From Cohnella rhizoplanae (GTDB lineage: Bacteria > Bacillota > Bacilli > Paenibacillales > Paenibacillaceae), in the NCBI RefSeq assembly GCF_948329515.1, contig NZ_CAOJCN010000007.1, positions 124,001 through 188,000 of the forward strand: a stretch of 64,000 bases of DNA, written 5' to 3'. Positions 1 through 8,270 of the stretch are shown here, piece after piece. The translations under genes and the position numbers were made by a program. The notes below the pieces were generated by a model. That model did not search any database, had not been told where the DNA came from, and was given only the letters and a program-made list of their open reading frames with translations. Numbering within the stretch: the stretch's first letter is position 1; each line of letters starts with the position of its first letter.

Positions 1-1
1 C

Positions 2-1228
2 GCTCCCGTGAACAGGTCCGGCACCACGCTAGTACCACTTCGCTTCATCGGAGAGGCAGCCGGACTTGAAGTCGGCTGGGACAACGCAAAGAAAATCGTA
101 ACCTTGGCGTCGTCTCAACCTTCGGAGCCGCCGTATACGCCATCGCCATCGGCGACGCCCGGAACTTCGCCGACCCCGTCTCCGTCGCCATCCGCTACGC
201 CGACACCTACGCCAACGCCAACGCCGGGGACAACTCCGACGCCTTCTCCCTCGCCGGGGACGACTCCGACCCCTTCTCCATCGCCGTCTCCTTCTTCGGG
301 GGGACAGATTAAAGGCATCGGGTGGAGCGACAATAGACTGGCGATCGCGTTCAGCGGCAGCATGATTCCGAAAGCATACACGGCTGCGGATCCCGCACGC
401 CTCATCGTCGAATTGCCGAAGACTTCATTTGATCCGGCTTTTGCCACGTTACAGGCATTCGATACCGTTACCCAGTCCGGCGCGTTCGCGATCGCGGACA
501 GCGCGGATGCGACCCTGGTAAAATACGAGGTAACAGACACTGCAGCACAGACCATCACGATTACGGTAGAACTGAACAGGGACAAGCCATTTTCCGCTTA
601 TCAGGAAGCGGACGTCGAATCCAATGTGTATGTCATCGATCTTAATCCGAATGCGACGCCGACGCCGCCTCCCGTTAAGCCCGGCAACGGCAAAAAGATC
701 ATCGTCATCGATCCCGGACACGGCGACGGGGATCCGGGCGGCATAGGCGCTACCAAGAAGCAGGAGAAAAGCTTTAACTTGTCGCTCGCGCTTAAAGTGG
801 AGAAGCTGCTGAAGAAAGAATCGGCCTTCGAGGTCGTACTCACCCGCCGGGACGATACGTTCATTCCGCTGTCGGACCGGGCTACGATCGCTAACGTTGC
901 GGGTGCCGACGCATTCGTGTCGATCCATGCCAATATTGCACCGGGCAAACCGACCGTAAGAGGAACAGAGACCTACTACTATGCAGGGGGCGGCAAGACG
1001 CTAGCCAACATTATGCACAAGCATGTGCTCGGCGCTACTGGGTTCACTGACCGCAAGGTCAAGTACGCGAGCTACAAGGTGCTTCGCGAGTCGGCCATGC
1101 CCGCTACGCTGCTCGAAGTCGGATTCTTATCCAATGCAACGGAAGAATCGATCCTGTTTAGCGACAGCTTCCAGAACCGCGTCGCACAGGCGATTGTAGA
1201 TGGCCTTAAAGAGTATTTCAGTCGTTAA
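2..1228 (+). CDS. N-acetylmuramoyl-L-alanine amidase, 5' end outside window
   Basis: This is a zinc-dependent cell-wall hydrolase that cleaves the bond between N-acetylmuramic acid and the stem peptide of peptidoglycan, acting outside the membrane. The reading frame is open to the window edge. The first ~30 residues look like the end of a copper-amine-oxidase-like N-terminal repeat (TTLVPLRFIGEA), so the true start and signal peptide lie upstream. A Ser/Thr-Pro linker (~35-97) follows, then an AMIN domain (~100-215) that usually targets septa or wall polymers, then an amidase_3 domain (~228-405) with DPGHG, SIHAN and the terminal LLEVGFLSN segment that carries the catalytic Glu. The domain set is typical of Paenibacillaceae wall amidases. 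The exact physiological role (division or sporulation) cannot be told from sequence. Confidence 0.9.
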   Translation, partial: APVNRSGTTLVPLRFIGEAAGLEVGWDNAKKIVTLASSQPSEPPYTPSPSATPGTSPTPSPSPSATPTPTPTPTPGTTPTPSPSPGTTPTPSPSPSPSSGGQIKGIGWSDNRLAIAFSGSMIPKAYTAADPARLIVELPKTSFDPAFATLQAFDTVTQSGAFAIADSADATLVKYEVTDTAAQTITITVELNRDKPFSAYQEADVESNVYVIDLNPNATPTPPPVKPGNGKKIIVIDPGHGDGDPGGIGATKKQEKSFNLSLALKVEKLLKKESAFEVVLTRRDDTFIPLSDRATIANVAGADAFVSIHANIAPGKPTVRGTETYYYAGGGKTLANIMHKHVLGATGFTDRKVKYASYKVLRESAMPATLLEVGFLSNATEESILFSDSFQNRVAQAIVDGLKEYFSR

Positions 1229-1370
1229 GCTACGATTCGTCGAGCAGGAACCAAGCGGCTAACGCTCGCTTTTTCTCGCGAAAATAGGCGAATGGACAGT
1301 CCGAATCCGTCCTGGCACATATATTAAGGGTGTGGAAGTCACCACAATCCAAAACGCGGAGGTGTAGCAA

Positions 1371-1475
1371 ATGAGCGGAGTAGCTGGTGCAGGTTACGGC
1401 GGTGGAGCAGCGTTCGCCCTCGTCCTCTTCATTCTTCTCGTGATCATTCTGCGTGCGGGCATTGGCCTGTACTAA
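1371..1475 (+). CDS. YjcZ family microprotein (34 aa)
   Basis: A 34-residue hydrophobic protein starting MSGVAGAGYGGG and ending RAGIGLY, with one membrane-spanning run (residues ~14-28). The Gly/Tyr-rich N-terminus followed by a short hydrophobic helix is the hallmark of the YjcZ/YdgA-type sporulation-associated microproteins of Bacilli. GGAGGTG at 1358-1364 is a good ribosome binding site. A CATANNNTA-like -10 at 1318-1326 would fit the mother-cell factor sigma-K, but I see no matching -35, so that is only a suggestion. A strong terminator follows at 1509-1544. The function of this family is not known. Confidence 0.75.
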   Translation: MSGVAGAGYGGGAAFALVLFILLVIILRAGIGLY

Positions 1476-1508
1476 GAGCTCTGACCTCTAGCACTGCCCC
1501 CCTGCTTT

Positions 1509-1544
1509 CCCGCCGCGCCCCATGCGCGGCGGGCTTTTTTTTTT
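1509..1544 (+). terminator. Intrinsic terminator of the YjcZ gene
   Basis: A perfect 9-bp G+C-only stem (1509-1517 with 1525-1533) is followed by a run of ten T. It ends the small gene and separates it from the convergent MFS gene. Confidence 0.9.
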
Positions 1545-1555
1545 GCATGCCCGCT

Positions 1556-2875
1556 TCATCCCGCGATACTGCGCGTCTTGGTACGCGCGCGGCTCGCGCT
1601 CTTGAATACGAACGGCGCGACCGCGACGGCAGGCACGAGCAGCGCAACGCCGGTGAAGCCAACGATGCCGTAGTCCTGCAGCCACTTCGGTGCGTCGCCG
1701 GCCGCCTTGAACAGCCAGCCGCCGATATTCGGTCCGATGAAGCCGGCGATGCCGGTCAGCGCCGAGAATACGGCGATATAGATCGGTCTGTCGCCCTTCG
1801 GCGTATCGCCGATCAGGAAGTTGAAGACGAGCAGATTGTAGCCGCCGAGGCCGATGCCGAGCAGGACGTGAGAGAGCCCCAATACCAGCAGGATCGGCAG
1901 CGCGGACATGCCCAGCCAGACGATGCAGGCAAGCGCGATGACGGGAAACGTCCAAGTCAGCAGCTTGCGGGCGGCATAACGCGCGTTCAGATTGCCCCAG
2001 AAAATGTAGCTGATCATCATGACGATATTCTGCACCATCGTGATTAGGGTAACGCTGCTATAGCTCAAATTCAGCAAATTCAGCATCGCGTAGGCGAACA
2101 GCGGCACGACGATATTCTGTATCAATATAAACAGGGTGATAAAGACTGCCGCCGAGACGAACGGCCGATCGCGAAAGGGCTTAAGCATGAGCTTGGCGGA
2201 CAATCCGCCGCCCTCGCTCTCGAAAGGCGGATTCGCGTATCGGGATAGCTCGATGCCGTTCCATACGATGCACAGCGCGCAGACGGCGAACAGAACCGTA
2301 AAGCCGCGCCCGCCGGGCAGCCATTCCATCAGCTGTCCGCCGAGCAGCAGCGTCAGGCTGGCGACCGCCCAGTGTATGGTGTTGCGAATACCAAAGTAAC
2401 GCCCCCGCACGGCAGGCGGCACGATGTCTGCCATAAGAGACGTCCAGATGACCCCGCTCGCCTGCGCGAGCGTGAAGGAGAAGAGGAATACGAGGATGTA
2501 TAAGGGCGCCCAAGCCGCTTCCGGAGATAGGAGCGGAACCAGGCCCGTCCCGACCCACAGCGTCCGGTGGCCTACGCCGAGTATGGTCGTAACTTTGCGG
2601 CGGTCTCTCCAACGCTCCATCGCGAACGCCATGAAGATCTGTGCCAGCAGCGTCAGCGACGGGATTGCCGCGATCAGTCCGATCTGCTCGGATTGGAATC
2701 CCAGATACAGCAAATACGCCGTCTGCAGCGGCCCGCCGAGCAGATTGGCGATGATCATGGCCGGGATGCCTTCCATTAAGGAAGCCCGCAACCCCCGTCT
2801 TGTTTCTGAATCGTTGATGCGGCTTCGCAGCATGCGCTGTACGTCCAGGCCGGCGATCCGTGTGCGCTTGGCCAT
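1556..2875 (-). CDS. MFS transporter
   Basis: Twelve-helix major facilitator superfamily protein of 439 residues in the cytoplasmic membrane. The first half carries a loop with the conserved ERWRDRRK-type cytoplasmic motif after helix 3, and hydrophobic segments recur through the protein. I chose ATG 2875 (MAKRT...) because GGGGGA lies 7 bases before it; the ATG at 2890 has no ribosome binding site. The substrate cannot be read from the sequence. The start resembles transporters annotated as UMF1-like or macrolide-type MFS in Paenibacillaceae. It is convergent with the YjcZ gene and has a weakly defined 5' flank shared with the 3' end of the kinase region. Confidence 0.8.
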   Translation of the reverse strand: MAKRTRIAGLDVQRMLRSRINDSETRRGLRASLMEGIPAMIIANLLGGPLQTAYLLYLGFQSEQIGLIAAIPSLTLLAQIFMAFAMERWRDRRKVTTILGVGHRTLWVGTGLVPLLSPEAAWAPLYILVFLFSFTLAQASGVIWTSLMADIVPPAVRGRYFGIRNTIHWAVASLTLLLGGQLMEWLPGGRGFTVLFAVCALCIVWNGIELSRYANPPFESEGGGLSAKLMLKPFRDRPFVSAAVFITLFILIQNIVVPLFAYAMLNLLNLSYSSVTLITMVQNIVMMISYIFWGNLNARYAARKLLTWTFPVIALACIVWLGMSALPILLVLGLSHVLLGIGLGGYNLLVFNFLIGDTPKGDRPIYIAVFSALTGIAGFIGPNIGGWLFKAAGDAPKWLQDYGIVGFTGVALLVPAVAVAPFVFKSASRARTKTRSIAG

Positions 2876-2943
2876 CGGCAGTTCCCCCATGGTGGTATCG
2901 ATTCGTATGACCGCGTCGCCTTCCTCATCGGCTCAAGGCGCCA

Positions 2944-2977
2944 TAAAAAGCTCCGCGACGTAACCGTCGCGGAGCGC
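2944..2977 (-). terminator. Terminator of the histidine kinase gene
   Basis: Inverted repeat GCTCCGCGAC / GTCGCGGAGC with a six-base loop, followed on the minus strand by CTTTTT. It lies directly after the kinase stop codon. Confidence 0.8.
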
Positions 2978-2996
2978 GCGTTCGTTCAACCCGATT

Positions 2997-4376
2997 CTAC
3001 TCCCTTTCCCCCACCGAAGGCAAATAAATCATGAACTCCGTTCCTTCGCCCAACCGGCTGTCGACATGGACCGTCCCGCCATGGTTGCGGACGATCCGGT
3101 AGCTCACGGACAATCCGAGCCCCGTCCCCTCGGACTTCGTCGTGAAGAACGGATCGAACAGCCTGCTGAGCGTCTCGCGATCCATGCCCTTGCCGTTATC
3201 CGCGATGCTGATGACTGCGCATCCCCGTTCCTTTCTCGCCGACAGCCGGATGATCGGTCTGCGCTTGTCCGCTACGTCTGCAACCGCATCCAAAGCATTC
3301 TTCACGATGTTCAATATCACTTGCTTGATCTGCTTCACGTCGATCGAGATCATCAGGAACGGATCGAAGATCTCGCAGGTGAGCTCCACGCCCTGCATAT
3401 GCGCCTCGCTCTCGGTGAGCAGGATCGTTTCCTTCAACAGGAGACCCACGAGCACGGTCTGGGTCATCGGCGCGGACGGCTTGGACGAGTTCAAAAACTC
3501 GTAAATAATGTCGTTCGCCCTGTCGATCTCCGACAAGATGATTCGCGCGTATTCTTGCTTGCCGATCGATTCCAGATAGGGCTTCAGGAGCTGAATGAAC
3601 CCCCGGATGCTCGTGAGCGGATTGCGGATCTCGTGGGCGATCGCGGCCGCGATCTTGCCCAGCATGGCCAGCTTGTCGTTCTGAAAAGCGCTCTGCTCGA
3701 TCTGCTTGTGCTCCGAGACGTCCTTAATGCTCACCAGAATATCGCCGTCCAGCTCCTCGATCTGCGAGATGCTGATCAAAAGATGCCGGTTGCCGTCCTG
3801 AAATTCTCCCTGCGCTCTGCGGTCGTACTTCAACTGCCTGTACATGCGTATAAAAATAAGCCGCAGCGAACGGCTCAAGCTGGGGTGAAACAATAATTGG
3901 CGGAGACTCTGTCCGATCAGCATGCGTCTGGGCACCTGAAGCAGCCGAGCCATCGGCACGTTCAGAAAACAGAGCGTCCCGCCCGGCTCGAACAATGCGA
4001 TCCCGCTGTCGAGATGCTGCAGCACGGTCTCGAAGCGGCTCGGCCTCTCCTCCTGGAGCGGCACGGCCTTAGCGGCGGCTTCTCTCCATTCCTCCGGCAG
4101 CTGCTCTTCCTTGGCGGCAGCCGCCTCGGAAAAGGGACGGCTGCCCAGAATCTCATGGAGAAACAGCAGGCTGCGGTGCATGAGCGCCAGCCTGTCCTCG
4201 CTGTCGGCGTGCGATACGAGCAGTCGAACGTTTTCCTCGTGATGCTCGAAGATATACTCCGCGGGGACGCCGATCAGCTGGTCGAGCAATTCGCTCAGAT
4301 CGTATTCTTCCCTCGCGTCTTCGTGCAGCACATACTCCGCGAGTGCTGGGAAATATCGCGTTCTCCATTTCTCCAT
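2997..4376 (-). CDS. PAS-domain sensor histidine kinase, sporulation-kinase type
   Basis: Soluble 459-residue kinase with no membrane segments. A helical N-terminal region (1-105) of no recognised family is followed by a PAS domain (~112-225), a HisKA dimerisation helix with the phospho-accepting His248 in AAIAHEIRNPLTSIRGF, and a HATPase_c domain (~340-455) with DNGKGM and GTGLGL ATP-lid motifs. The phrase around the His is the one found in Bacillus KinA/KinC/KinE phosphorelay kinases. No response regulator is adjacent, which also fits a phosphorelay kinase acting on Spo0F. The ATG is preceded by GGAGGAAAACGGC. The signal sensed is unknown. Confidence 0.85.
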   Translation of the reverse strand: MEKWRTRYFPALAEYVLHEDAREEYDLSELLDQLIGVPAEYIFEHHEENVRLLVSHADSEDRLALMHRSLLFLHEILGSRPFSEAAAAKEEQLPEEWREAAAKAVPLQEERPSRFETVLQHLDSGIALFEPGGTLCFLNVPMARLLQVPRRMLIGQSLRQLLFHPSLSRSLRLIFIRMYRQLKYDRRAQGEFQDGNRHLLISISQIEELDGDILVSIKDVSEHKQIEQSAFQNDKLAMLGKIAAAIAHEIRNPLTSIRGFIQLLKPYLESIGKQEYARIILSEIDRANDIIYEFLNSSKPSAPMTQTVLVGLLLKETILLTESEAHMQGVELTCEIFDPFLMISIDVKQIKQVILNIVKNALDAVADVADKRRPIIRLSARKERGCAVISIADNGKGMDRETLSRLFDPFFTTKSEGTGLGLSVSYRIVRNHGGTVHVDSRLGEGTEFMIYLPSVGERE

Positions 4377-4465
4377 GCCGTTTTCCTCCAGGCTCGACCT
4401 TGCGTAAATCCATCATAGTAAAGGAATGGGAAAGCTGTCAATCGGAGAAGATGTCGAAAGAAATC

Positions 4466-4529
4466 GCGAAAAACGCCTCTGTCGGGAATGCGGCCTAAGC
4501 AAAAAGTCGCATATCCGACAGCGGCGTTC
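4466..4529 (-). terminator. Long-loop terminator after the zinc-ribbon gene
   Basis: A 14-bp stem with one mismatch pairs 4515-4528 with 4472-4485, and on the minus strand it runs into TTTTTCGCG. It fits termination of the gene ending at 4551; the 29-base loop is longer than usual. Confidence 0.6.
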
Positions 4530-4550
4530 TTGTCTGCCCCTGCTGTATAT

Positions 4551-4976
4551 CTATATTGCCCCGCCGGTCGTCCGCTTGAGGCGGAGTTTGTGCCGGCGCT
4601 GGCTTAATACGCCAAGCCTGCGTTTAAGCTGCCGTTCCCACTCTTCGTCGCCGATCTTTTTGGCGAAGGTGAGCAGGTCTAGTCCCATATCGATCTGGTT
4701 CTGCACCATGAGGAGCGGATCCTCCTCCTCGTTGTTAACCGAGTTTTCGTGCAGGTCCTTCTCGGACTCGTCCACGTAGTCCTGGAAGTCAACCTCGGAC
4801 GCGCCGTCGCCGTGCGCGTAGTCGGCCAGGATCTCGTATTCGTTCTCGACCAGATAGTGCACCTCGACCCGGTGGCATACCGGGCAGAATAGGATCGGCA
4901 CGTTGTGAATCCGCGTACGGTAGTGCTTCAGCGTTCCCTTCGTGCCGATCATGCTGGCTCCGCAACAGAATGACAT
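4551..4976 (-). CDS. Conserved protein with two Cys pairs (zinc-ribbon-like), 141 aa
   Basis: Begins MSFCCGASMIGTKG and carries a second pair in FCPVCH about 30 residues later, so the N-terminal half could form a treble-clef or YgiT-like zinc site. The C-terminal half is highly charged (acidic stretch around ESEKDLHENSVNNEEED, then basic KRRLGVLSQRRHKLRLKR). I chose ATG 4976 because GAGGAGG precedes it. A longer open frame reaching 5144 has no such site. It is transcribed on its own, downstream of the peroxiredoxin. I do not recognise a functional family, and zinc binding is an inference from cysteine spacing. Confidence 0.65.
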   Translation of the reverse strand: MSFCCGASMIGTKGTLKHYRTRIHNVPILFCPVCHRVEVHYLVENEYEILADYAHGDGASEVDFQDYVDESEKDLHENSVNNEEEDPLLMVQNQIDMGLDLLTFAKKIGDEEWERQLKRRLGVLSQRRHKLRLKRTTGGAI

Positions 4977-5120
4977 CGACTTCCCCTCCTCTATGGACGC
5001 GTATGGCATTGCCGTATGATTTAACACTATATTCTCCTTCAAAACCGCAAATTCCTGCCGCCTGACCCAAAGACAATAAAAGGGCTGCCGTCTAACGGAT
5101 CTCTCTGCCATCTGAAGGAT

Positions 5121-5156
5121 AGCCAAAGGCGCATGCGGGAGCATGCGCCTTTGGCT
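5121..5156 (-). terminator. Perfect 16-bp hairpin after the peroxiredoxin gene
   Basis: AGCCAAAGGCGCATGC pairs perfectly with its complement at 5141-5156 around a four-base loop, 14 bases past the peroxiredoxin stop. There is no U-tract, so it may act as a processing or mRNA-stabilising structure rather than a classical terminator. Confidence 0.5.
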
Positions 5157-5169
5157 GAACGATATTCGA

Positions 5170-5718
5170 TTAGTTAGCGACCAGGTTCTTGTCGCCCGGC
5201 TTCCAGTTGATCGGGCACAGCCCGCCGGATTGAAGCGCTTGGAGGACGCGGAGCGTCTCTTCTACGCTGCGGCCAACGTCGTTGTGGTTAACGACTTGAT
5301 ACTTGAGCACGCCGTCCGGATCGATGATGAACAGGCCGCGCAGCGCGATGCCCTCTTCCTCGATCAGTACGCCGTAATCGCGCGCCGCTTGCTTGGTGAT
5401 GTCGGCAGCCAGCGGGAAGTTCAGCTGACCCAGGCCGTTGTCGTTTTTCGGCGTGTTGATCCAAGCCTTGTGGCTGTGGACGCTATCCACGCTGACGCCG
5501 AGGACTTCGGTGTTCAACGCCTTGAATTGATCGTACGCTTCGGACAGCGCGACGATCTCCGTCGGGCACACGAAGGTGAAGTCCAGCGGATAGAAGAAGA
5601 ATACGAGCCATTTGCCCTTGTAATCGGTAAGGGACGCTCTGCCGAATTCCTTGCCGTCACCGGTTACCGTCTCCAGGTTGAAATGAGGGGCCTCGCGGCC
5701 GACCAAACGCTCTGCCAT
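5170..5718 (-). CDS. ykuU: 2-Cys peroxiredoxin (AhpC/TSA), YkuU-like
   Basis: Cytosolic thiol peroxidase of 182 residues that reduces hydrogen peroxide and organic hydroperoxides. The peroxidatic cysteine is Cys51 in DFTFVCPTE and the resolving cysteine lies in GGLCPINWKPG near the C-terminus, so this is a typical 2-Cys enzyme that forms intersubunit disulfides. Start MAERLVGREAPHF and the LRVLQALQ-GGLCP tail closely follow Bacillus YkuU. ATG 5718 has AGGAGGT eight bases upstream; a TTG six bases earlier sits too close to that site. A promoter (5774-5803) and a PerR-type box (5822-5836) precede it, suggesting peroxide induction. No AhpF-like reductase is next to it. Confidence 0.92.
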   Translation of the reverse strand: MAERLVGREAPHFNLETVTGDGKEFGRASLTDYKGKWLVFFFYPLDFTFVCPTEIVALSEAYDQFKALNTEVLGVSVDSVHSHKAWINTPKNDNGLGQLNFPLAADITKQAARDYGVLIEEEGIALRGLFIIDPDGVLKYQVVNHNDVGRSVEETLRVLQALQSGGLCPINWKPGDKNLVAN

Positions 5719-5773
5719 TGACAATTACCTCCTGTAATTCCGACTGCAAAGCCGGGCTTATTTGCTATAAACG

Positions 5774-5803
5774 ATAGTATCATAGAGTGAGAATCAAAAT
5801 CAA
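5774..5803 (-). promoter_or_regulatory. Candidate sigma-A promoter of the peroxiredoxin gene
   Basis: On the minus strand TTGATT (5798-5803) is followed after 18 bases by TACTAT (5774-5779), about 55 bases before the start codon. A TG-like extension is lacking, so the spacing is the main support. Confidence 0.55.
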
Positions 5804-5821
5804 GCTGTAGTCATTACTTGA

Positions 5822-5836
5822 TTAAAATAATTCTAA
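5822..5836. promoter_or_regulatory. PerR-box-like operator
   Basis: TTAAAATAATTCTAA fits the PerR consensus TTANAATNATTNTAA on both strands. It lies 18 bases upstream of the proposed -35 of a peroxide-scavenging gene, which is the expected target class. PerR operators more often overlap the promoter, so the exact mode is uncertain. Confidence 0.6.
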
Positions 5837-5900
5837 ACTGATGGTGTATGATCGTTTGTTCGCTATCCGGCCCGGCCGCTCGGAAGGGGTAATGCGGCGA

Positions 5901-6980
5901 TTAGCGTACCATCGCGGCGACGATCAGATCGCCCATCGCGGTCGTGCCGATTGCCTTGCTCTTGTCGACGGCGATGTCACCCGTGCGGTGACCTGCGTCA
6001 AGCACTTGCTTGACGGCGCGCTCGATGACCTCTGCCGCTTCGGCATAGCCGAACGTCAGCTGGAACATCAGCGCTACGGAAAGGATCGTCGCGATCGGGT
6101 TGGAGATGCCTTGGCCCGCGATATCAGGCGCCGAGCCGTGAACCGGCTCGTACAGGCCGAAGCTGCCTTCGCCGAGCGAGGCGGACGACAGCATGCCGAT
6201 CGAGCCGGTCAGCATGGCGGCCTCGTCGCTCAGGATGTCGCCGAACATGTTCTCCGTCACGATGACGTCGAAGCTGGACGGGCGGCGCAGCAGCTGCATG
6301 GCGCAATTGTCGACGAGGACGTGCTCGAGCTCGACGTCCGGGTACTCCGATGCGATCTTGTTCACCGTCTCGCGCCACAGGCGGCTCGTCTCGAGGACGT
6401 TCGCCTTGTCGACGGAAGCGAGCTTCTTGCGGCGCTTCTGCGCGATCTCGAAGCCTTGGCGCACGATGCGCTCGATCTCTTGCACGTTATACACGCAAGT
6501 ATCGACCGCTTCTTGTCCGCCGGCGCCCTCGCGGCGGAACTTCTCGCCGAAGTAAATGCCGCCGGTGAGCTCGCGGACGACGATCAGGTCCGTGCCTTCG
6601 AGAACTTCGGGCTTCAGCGTGGAGGCGTCCTTCAGGCAGTCGAAAACGACGGCCGGACGGATGTTCGAGAACAGGCCCAGCGCCTTGCGGATGCCGAGCA
6701 GTCCCGTCTCGGGGCGCAGCTCCTTGACGTTGTTGTCCCACTTCGGACCGCCGACGGCGCCGAGCAGCACGGCATCCGCGCGCTGGCAGATGTCGAGCGT
6801 CTCCTGCGGCAGCGGGGTGCCCTTTTCATCGATGGCGATGCCGCCGAACAGGCCGTGCTCAAGCTCGAACTTGTAACCGAACAGCTCTTCCGTCTTCTTA
6901 AGTACCTTAATCGCTTCCCCGACGACTTCCGGGCCGATGCCGTCGCCTGCGATGACCGCTATCTTCTTTACTTCTGCCAT
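5901..6980 (-). CDS. leuB: 3-isopropylmalate dehydrogenase
   Basis: Catalyses the NAD-dependent oxidation and decarboxylation of 3-isopropylmalate to 2-oxoisocaproate, the third step of leucine synthesis, in the cytosol. It has 359 residues, the usual length. It starts [15 protein letters not shown] and contains the substrate/Mg segment ELTGGIYFG and the metal and NAD-binding region [11 protein letters not shown] followed by [12 protein letters not shown]. It is monocistronic here, separated from leuA by the aminotransferase and the moeA-mobA-mobB cassette, and has its own promoter. leuC and leuD are not in the window. Confidence 0.97.
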   Translation of the reverse strand: MAEVKKIAVIAGDGIGPEVVGEAIKVLKKTEELFGYKFELEHGLFGGIAIDEKGTPLPQETLDICQRADAVLLGAVGGPKWDNNVKELRPETGLLGIRKALGLFSNIRPAVVFDCLKDASTLKPEVLEGTDLIVVRELTGGIYFGEKFRREGAGGQEAVDTCVYNVQEIERIVRQGFEIAQKRRKKLASVDKANVLETSRLWRETVNKIASEYPDVELEHVLVDNCAMQLLRRPSSFDVIVTENMFGDILSDEAAMLTGSIGMLSSASLGEGSFGLYEPVHGSAPDIAGQGISNPIATILSVALMFQLTFGYAEAAEVIERAVKQVLDAGHRTGDIAVDKSKAIGTTAMGDLIVAAMVR

Positions 6981-7029
6981 GTTCTTAAGTTCACTCCCGA
7001 CTTAGGTTCCATTCCGATTGCTATGATTA

Positions 7030-7059
7030 GTTGTAGCATATATCGCGGGTCTCGTCCAA
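7030..7059 (-). promoter_or_regulatory. Candidate sigma-A promoter of leuB
   Basis: TTGGAC (7054-7059) and TACAAC (7030-7035) on the minus strand are 18 bases apart, about 50 bases before the leuB start. Two palindromes (7067-7087 and 7092-7105) lie just upstream and could be operators. Confidence 0.5.
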
Positions 7060-7110
7060 AACATAAAAACTATGTCATTTATAGTTTGGTCCTATGAGCT
7101 CATAGATGCA

Positions 7111-7638
7111 TCAAACTTCATCAACTCTGACGGCGGCCAGCGCCAGCTCCGCGATCCGCTCGATGTCGTTCCGATCCGCGACTGGAAGCGTCGGATGGGA
7201 AAAGGGAAACGCCGCGGAAACGCCGATCACGCGGTTTAACTCTTCCAGCAGCGCAGCGTCCCGGGGATCCCGAAGCAGCACCCACTTGGCATAGGGCGCC
7301 CGCTTGAAGCCTTCCGCCAGGATGAGATCGGCAGGCGGCAACCGCTTCGCCAATTCCTCGAGCGAAGCCTCTCCCGGCGTCCATACGGCTGAGACCGCGC
7401 CCGAGGAAGCCCCCGTCCCGGTCGCTCCGGCCTGGATATGGAGCCAAGTATCCTTGTCCGGCAGATCGAGCGCCGGCGCGTCCAAGGCCGAAGTCTCCGC
7501 CTGCTTGTGCGCGTGATGCTTCAGCGTGGCGATCCGCAAGCCTTGGGCCGACCAGCGCCGGACCAGCGCGCAGAGCAACGTCGTCTTGCCGCTGTCGGCG
7601 TATCCAACGATCTGAATGATGGGCGGCAGCGCGCTCAT
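7111..7638 (-). CDS. mobB: Molybdopterin-guanine dinucleotide biosynthesis protein MobB
   Basis: GTP-binding accessory protein for conversion of molybdenum cofactor to its guanine dinucleotide form. The P-loop is GYADSGKTT near residues 11-19, followed by the family motif TLKHHAH, and LILAEGFKRAPYAKW lies in the middle. It has 175 residues. ATG 7638 overlaps the mobA stop codon as ATGA, indicating translational coupling. It is the last gene of moeA-mobA-mobB. MobB is not essential for cofactor synthesis in known cases but improves GTP supply to MobA. Confidence 0.9.
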   Translation of the reverse strand: MSALPPIIQIVGYADSGKTTLLCALVRRWSAQGLRIATLKHHAHKQAETSALDAPALDLPDKDTWLHIQAGATGTGASSGAVSAVWTPGEASLEELAKRLPPADLILAEGFKRAPYAKWVLLRDPRDAALLEELNRVIGVSAAFPFSHPTLPVADRNDIERIAELALAAVRVDEV

Positions 7639-8270
7639 TGGCTCCAACGCTCCTTGGCCATCCGGTAATCCTCCGGCGTATTCATGTTCATAAGCAATAG
7701 GTTGGCGTCCGCCGTATCCGCGCTCCAGCGAATGATTCGCATCTCCGCCGTCGCCGCCATCACCCGCTTATTCCCGGCCGCGAGCGCGGCTCTCCAAGAC
7801 TCGACGATGCTTCCGCGGTACAAGGCGCATAACGGATGAAGCTTGCCGCCTGCCTCCGGCAGGACGGCATCGGCCTCCGGATGAAGCTCGAGTTTTTCCG
7901 CCAACGCTCGCCACAAGTCTGGCCCCGCGAACGGATAATCGCATGCGACGACTAAATGGAGCGGCAGACGTGACTCGGACATGCCTGCGCAGATTCCTGC
8001 GACCGGGCCGAAGTCCGGGACCTTGTCGGTTGTCAGGCGAACTTGGCGCGGCAGAAAATCGTATGCTCGCTTGCGGTCCGTGACGACCGTCACTTGCTCC
8101 GCAACCTCCGATAAGCGGCGGCAGATCCGCAGGAGCAGCGGCTCGCCTTCGGCATCCAGCAGTTCCTTGCGCATCCCCATCCGCCTGCCGGCCCCGCCTG
8201 CCAATACGATGGCATGACAGCCTGGAATGCGCGTATCCGCCTGTCCGATCGCCTCGTTCATGCTTGCCAT
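7635..8270 (-). CDS. mobA: Molybdenum cofactor guanylyltransferase MobA
   Basis: Transfers GMP from GTP to Mo-molybdopterin to give the bis-MGD cofactor precursor used by DMSO-reductase-family enzymes such as nitrate reductase or formate dehydrogenase. It has 211 residues, with the nucleotidyltransferase motif IVLAGGAGRRMGMRKELL at the N-terminus and the DYPF and GKLHPLCALY segments expected in MobA. I chose ATG 8270 since GGGAGGA lies six bases upstream; a second ATG at 8261 forms an ATGA overlap with the moeA stop, so either start keeps the coupling. A much longer open frame in this phase overlaps moeA and is not real. Confidence 0.93.
   Translation of the reverse strand: MASMNEAIGQADTRIPGCHAIVLAGGAGRRMGMRKELLDAEGEPLLLRICRRLSEVAEQVTVVTDRKRAYDFLPRQVRLTTDKVPDFGPVAGICAGMSESRLPLHLVVACDYPFAGPDLWRALAEKLELHPEADAVLPEAGGKLHPLCALYRGSIVESWRAALAAGNKRVMAATAEMRIIRWSADTADANLLLMNMNTPEDYRMAKERWSQ

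Noticed and set aside
5841-7097. 418-codon plus-strand frame opposite leuB
   Set aside because: Shadow of leuB; composition is that of an antisense codon pattern.
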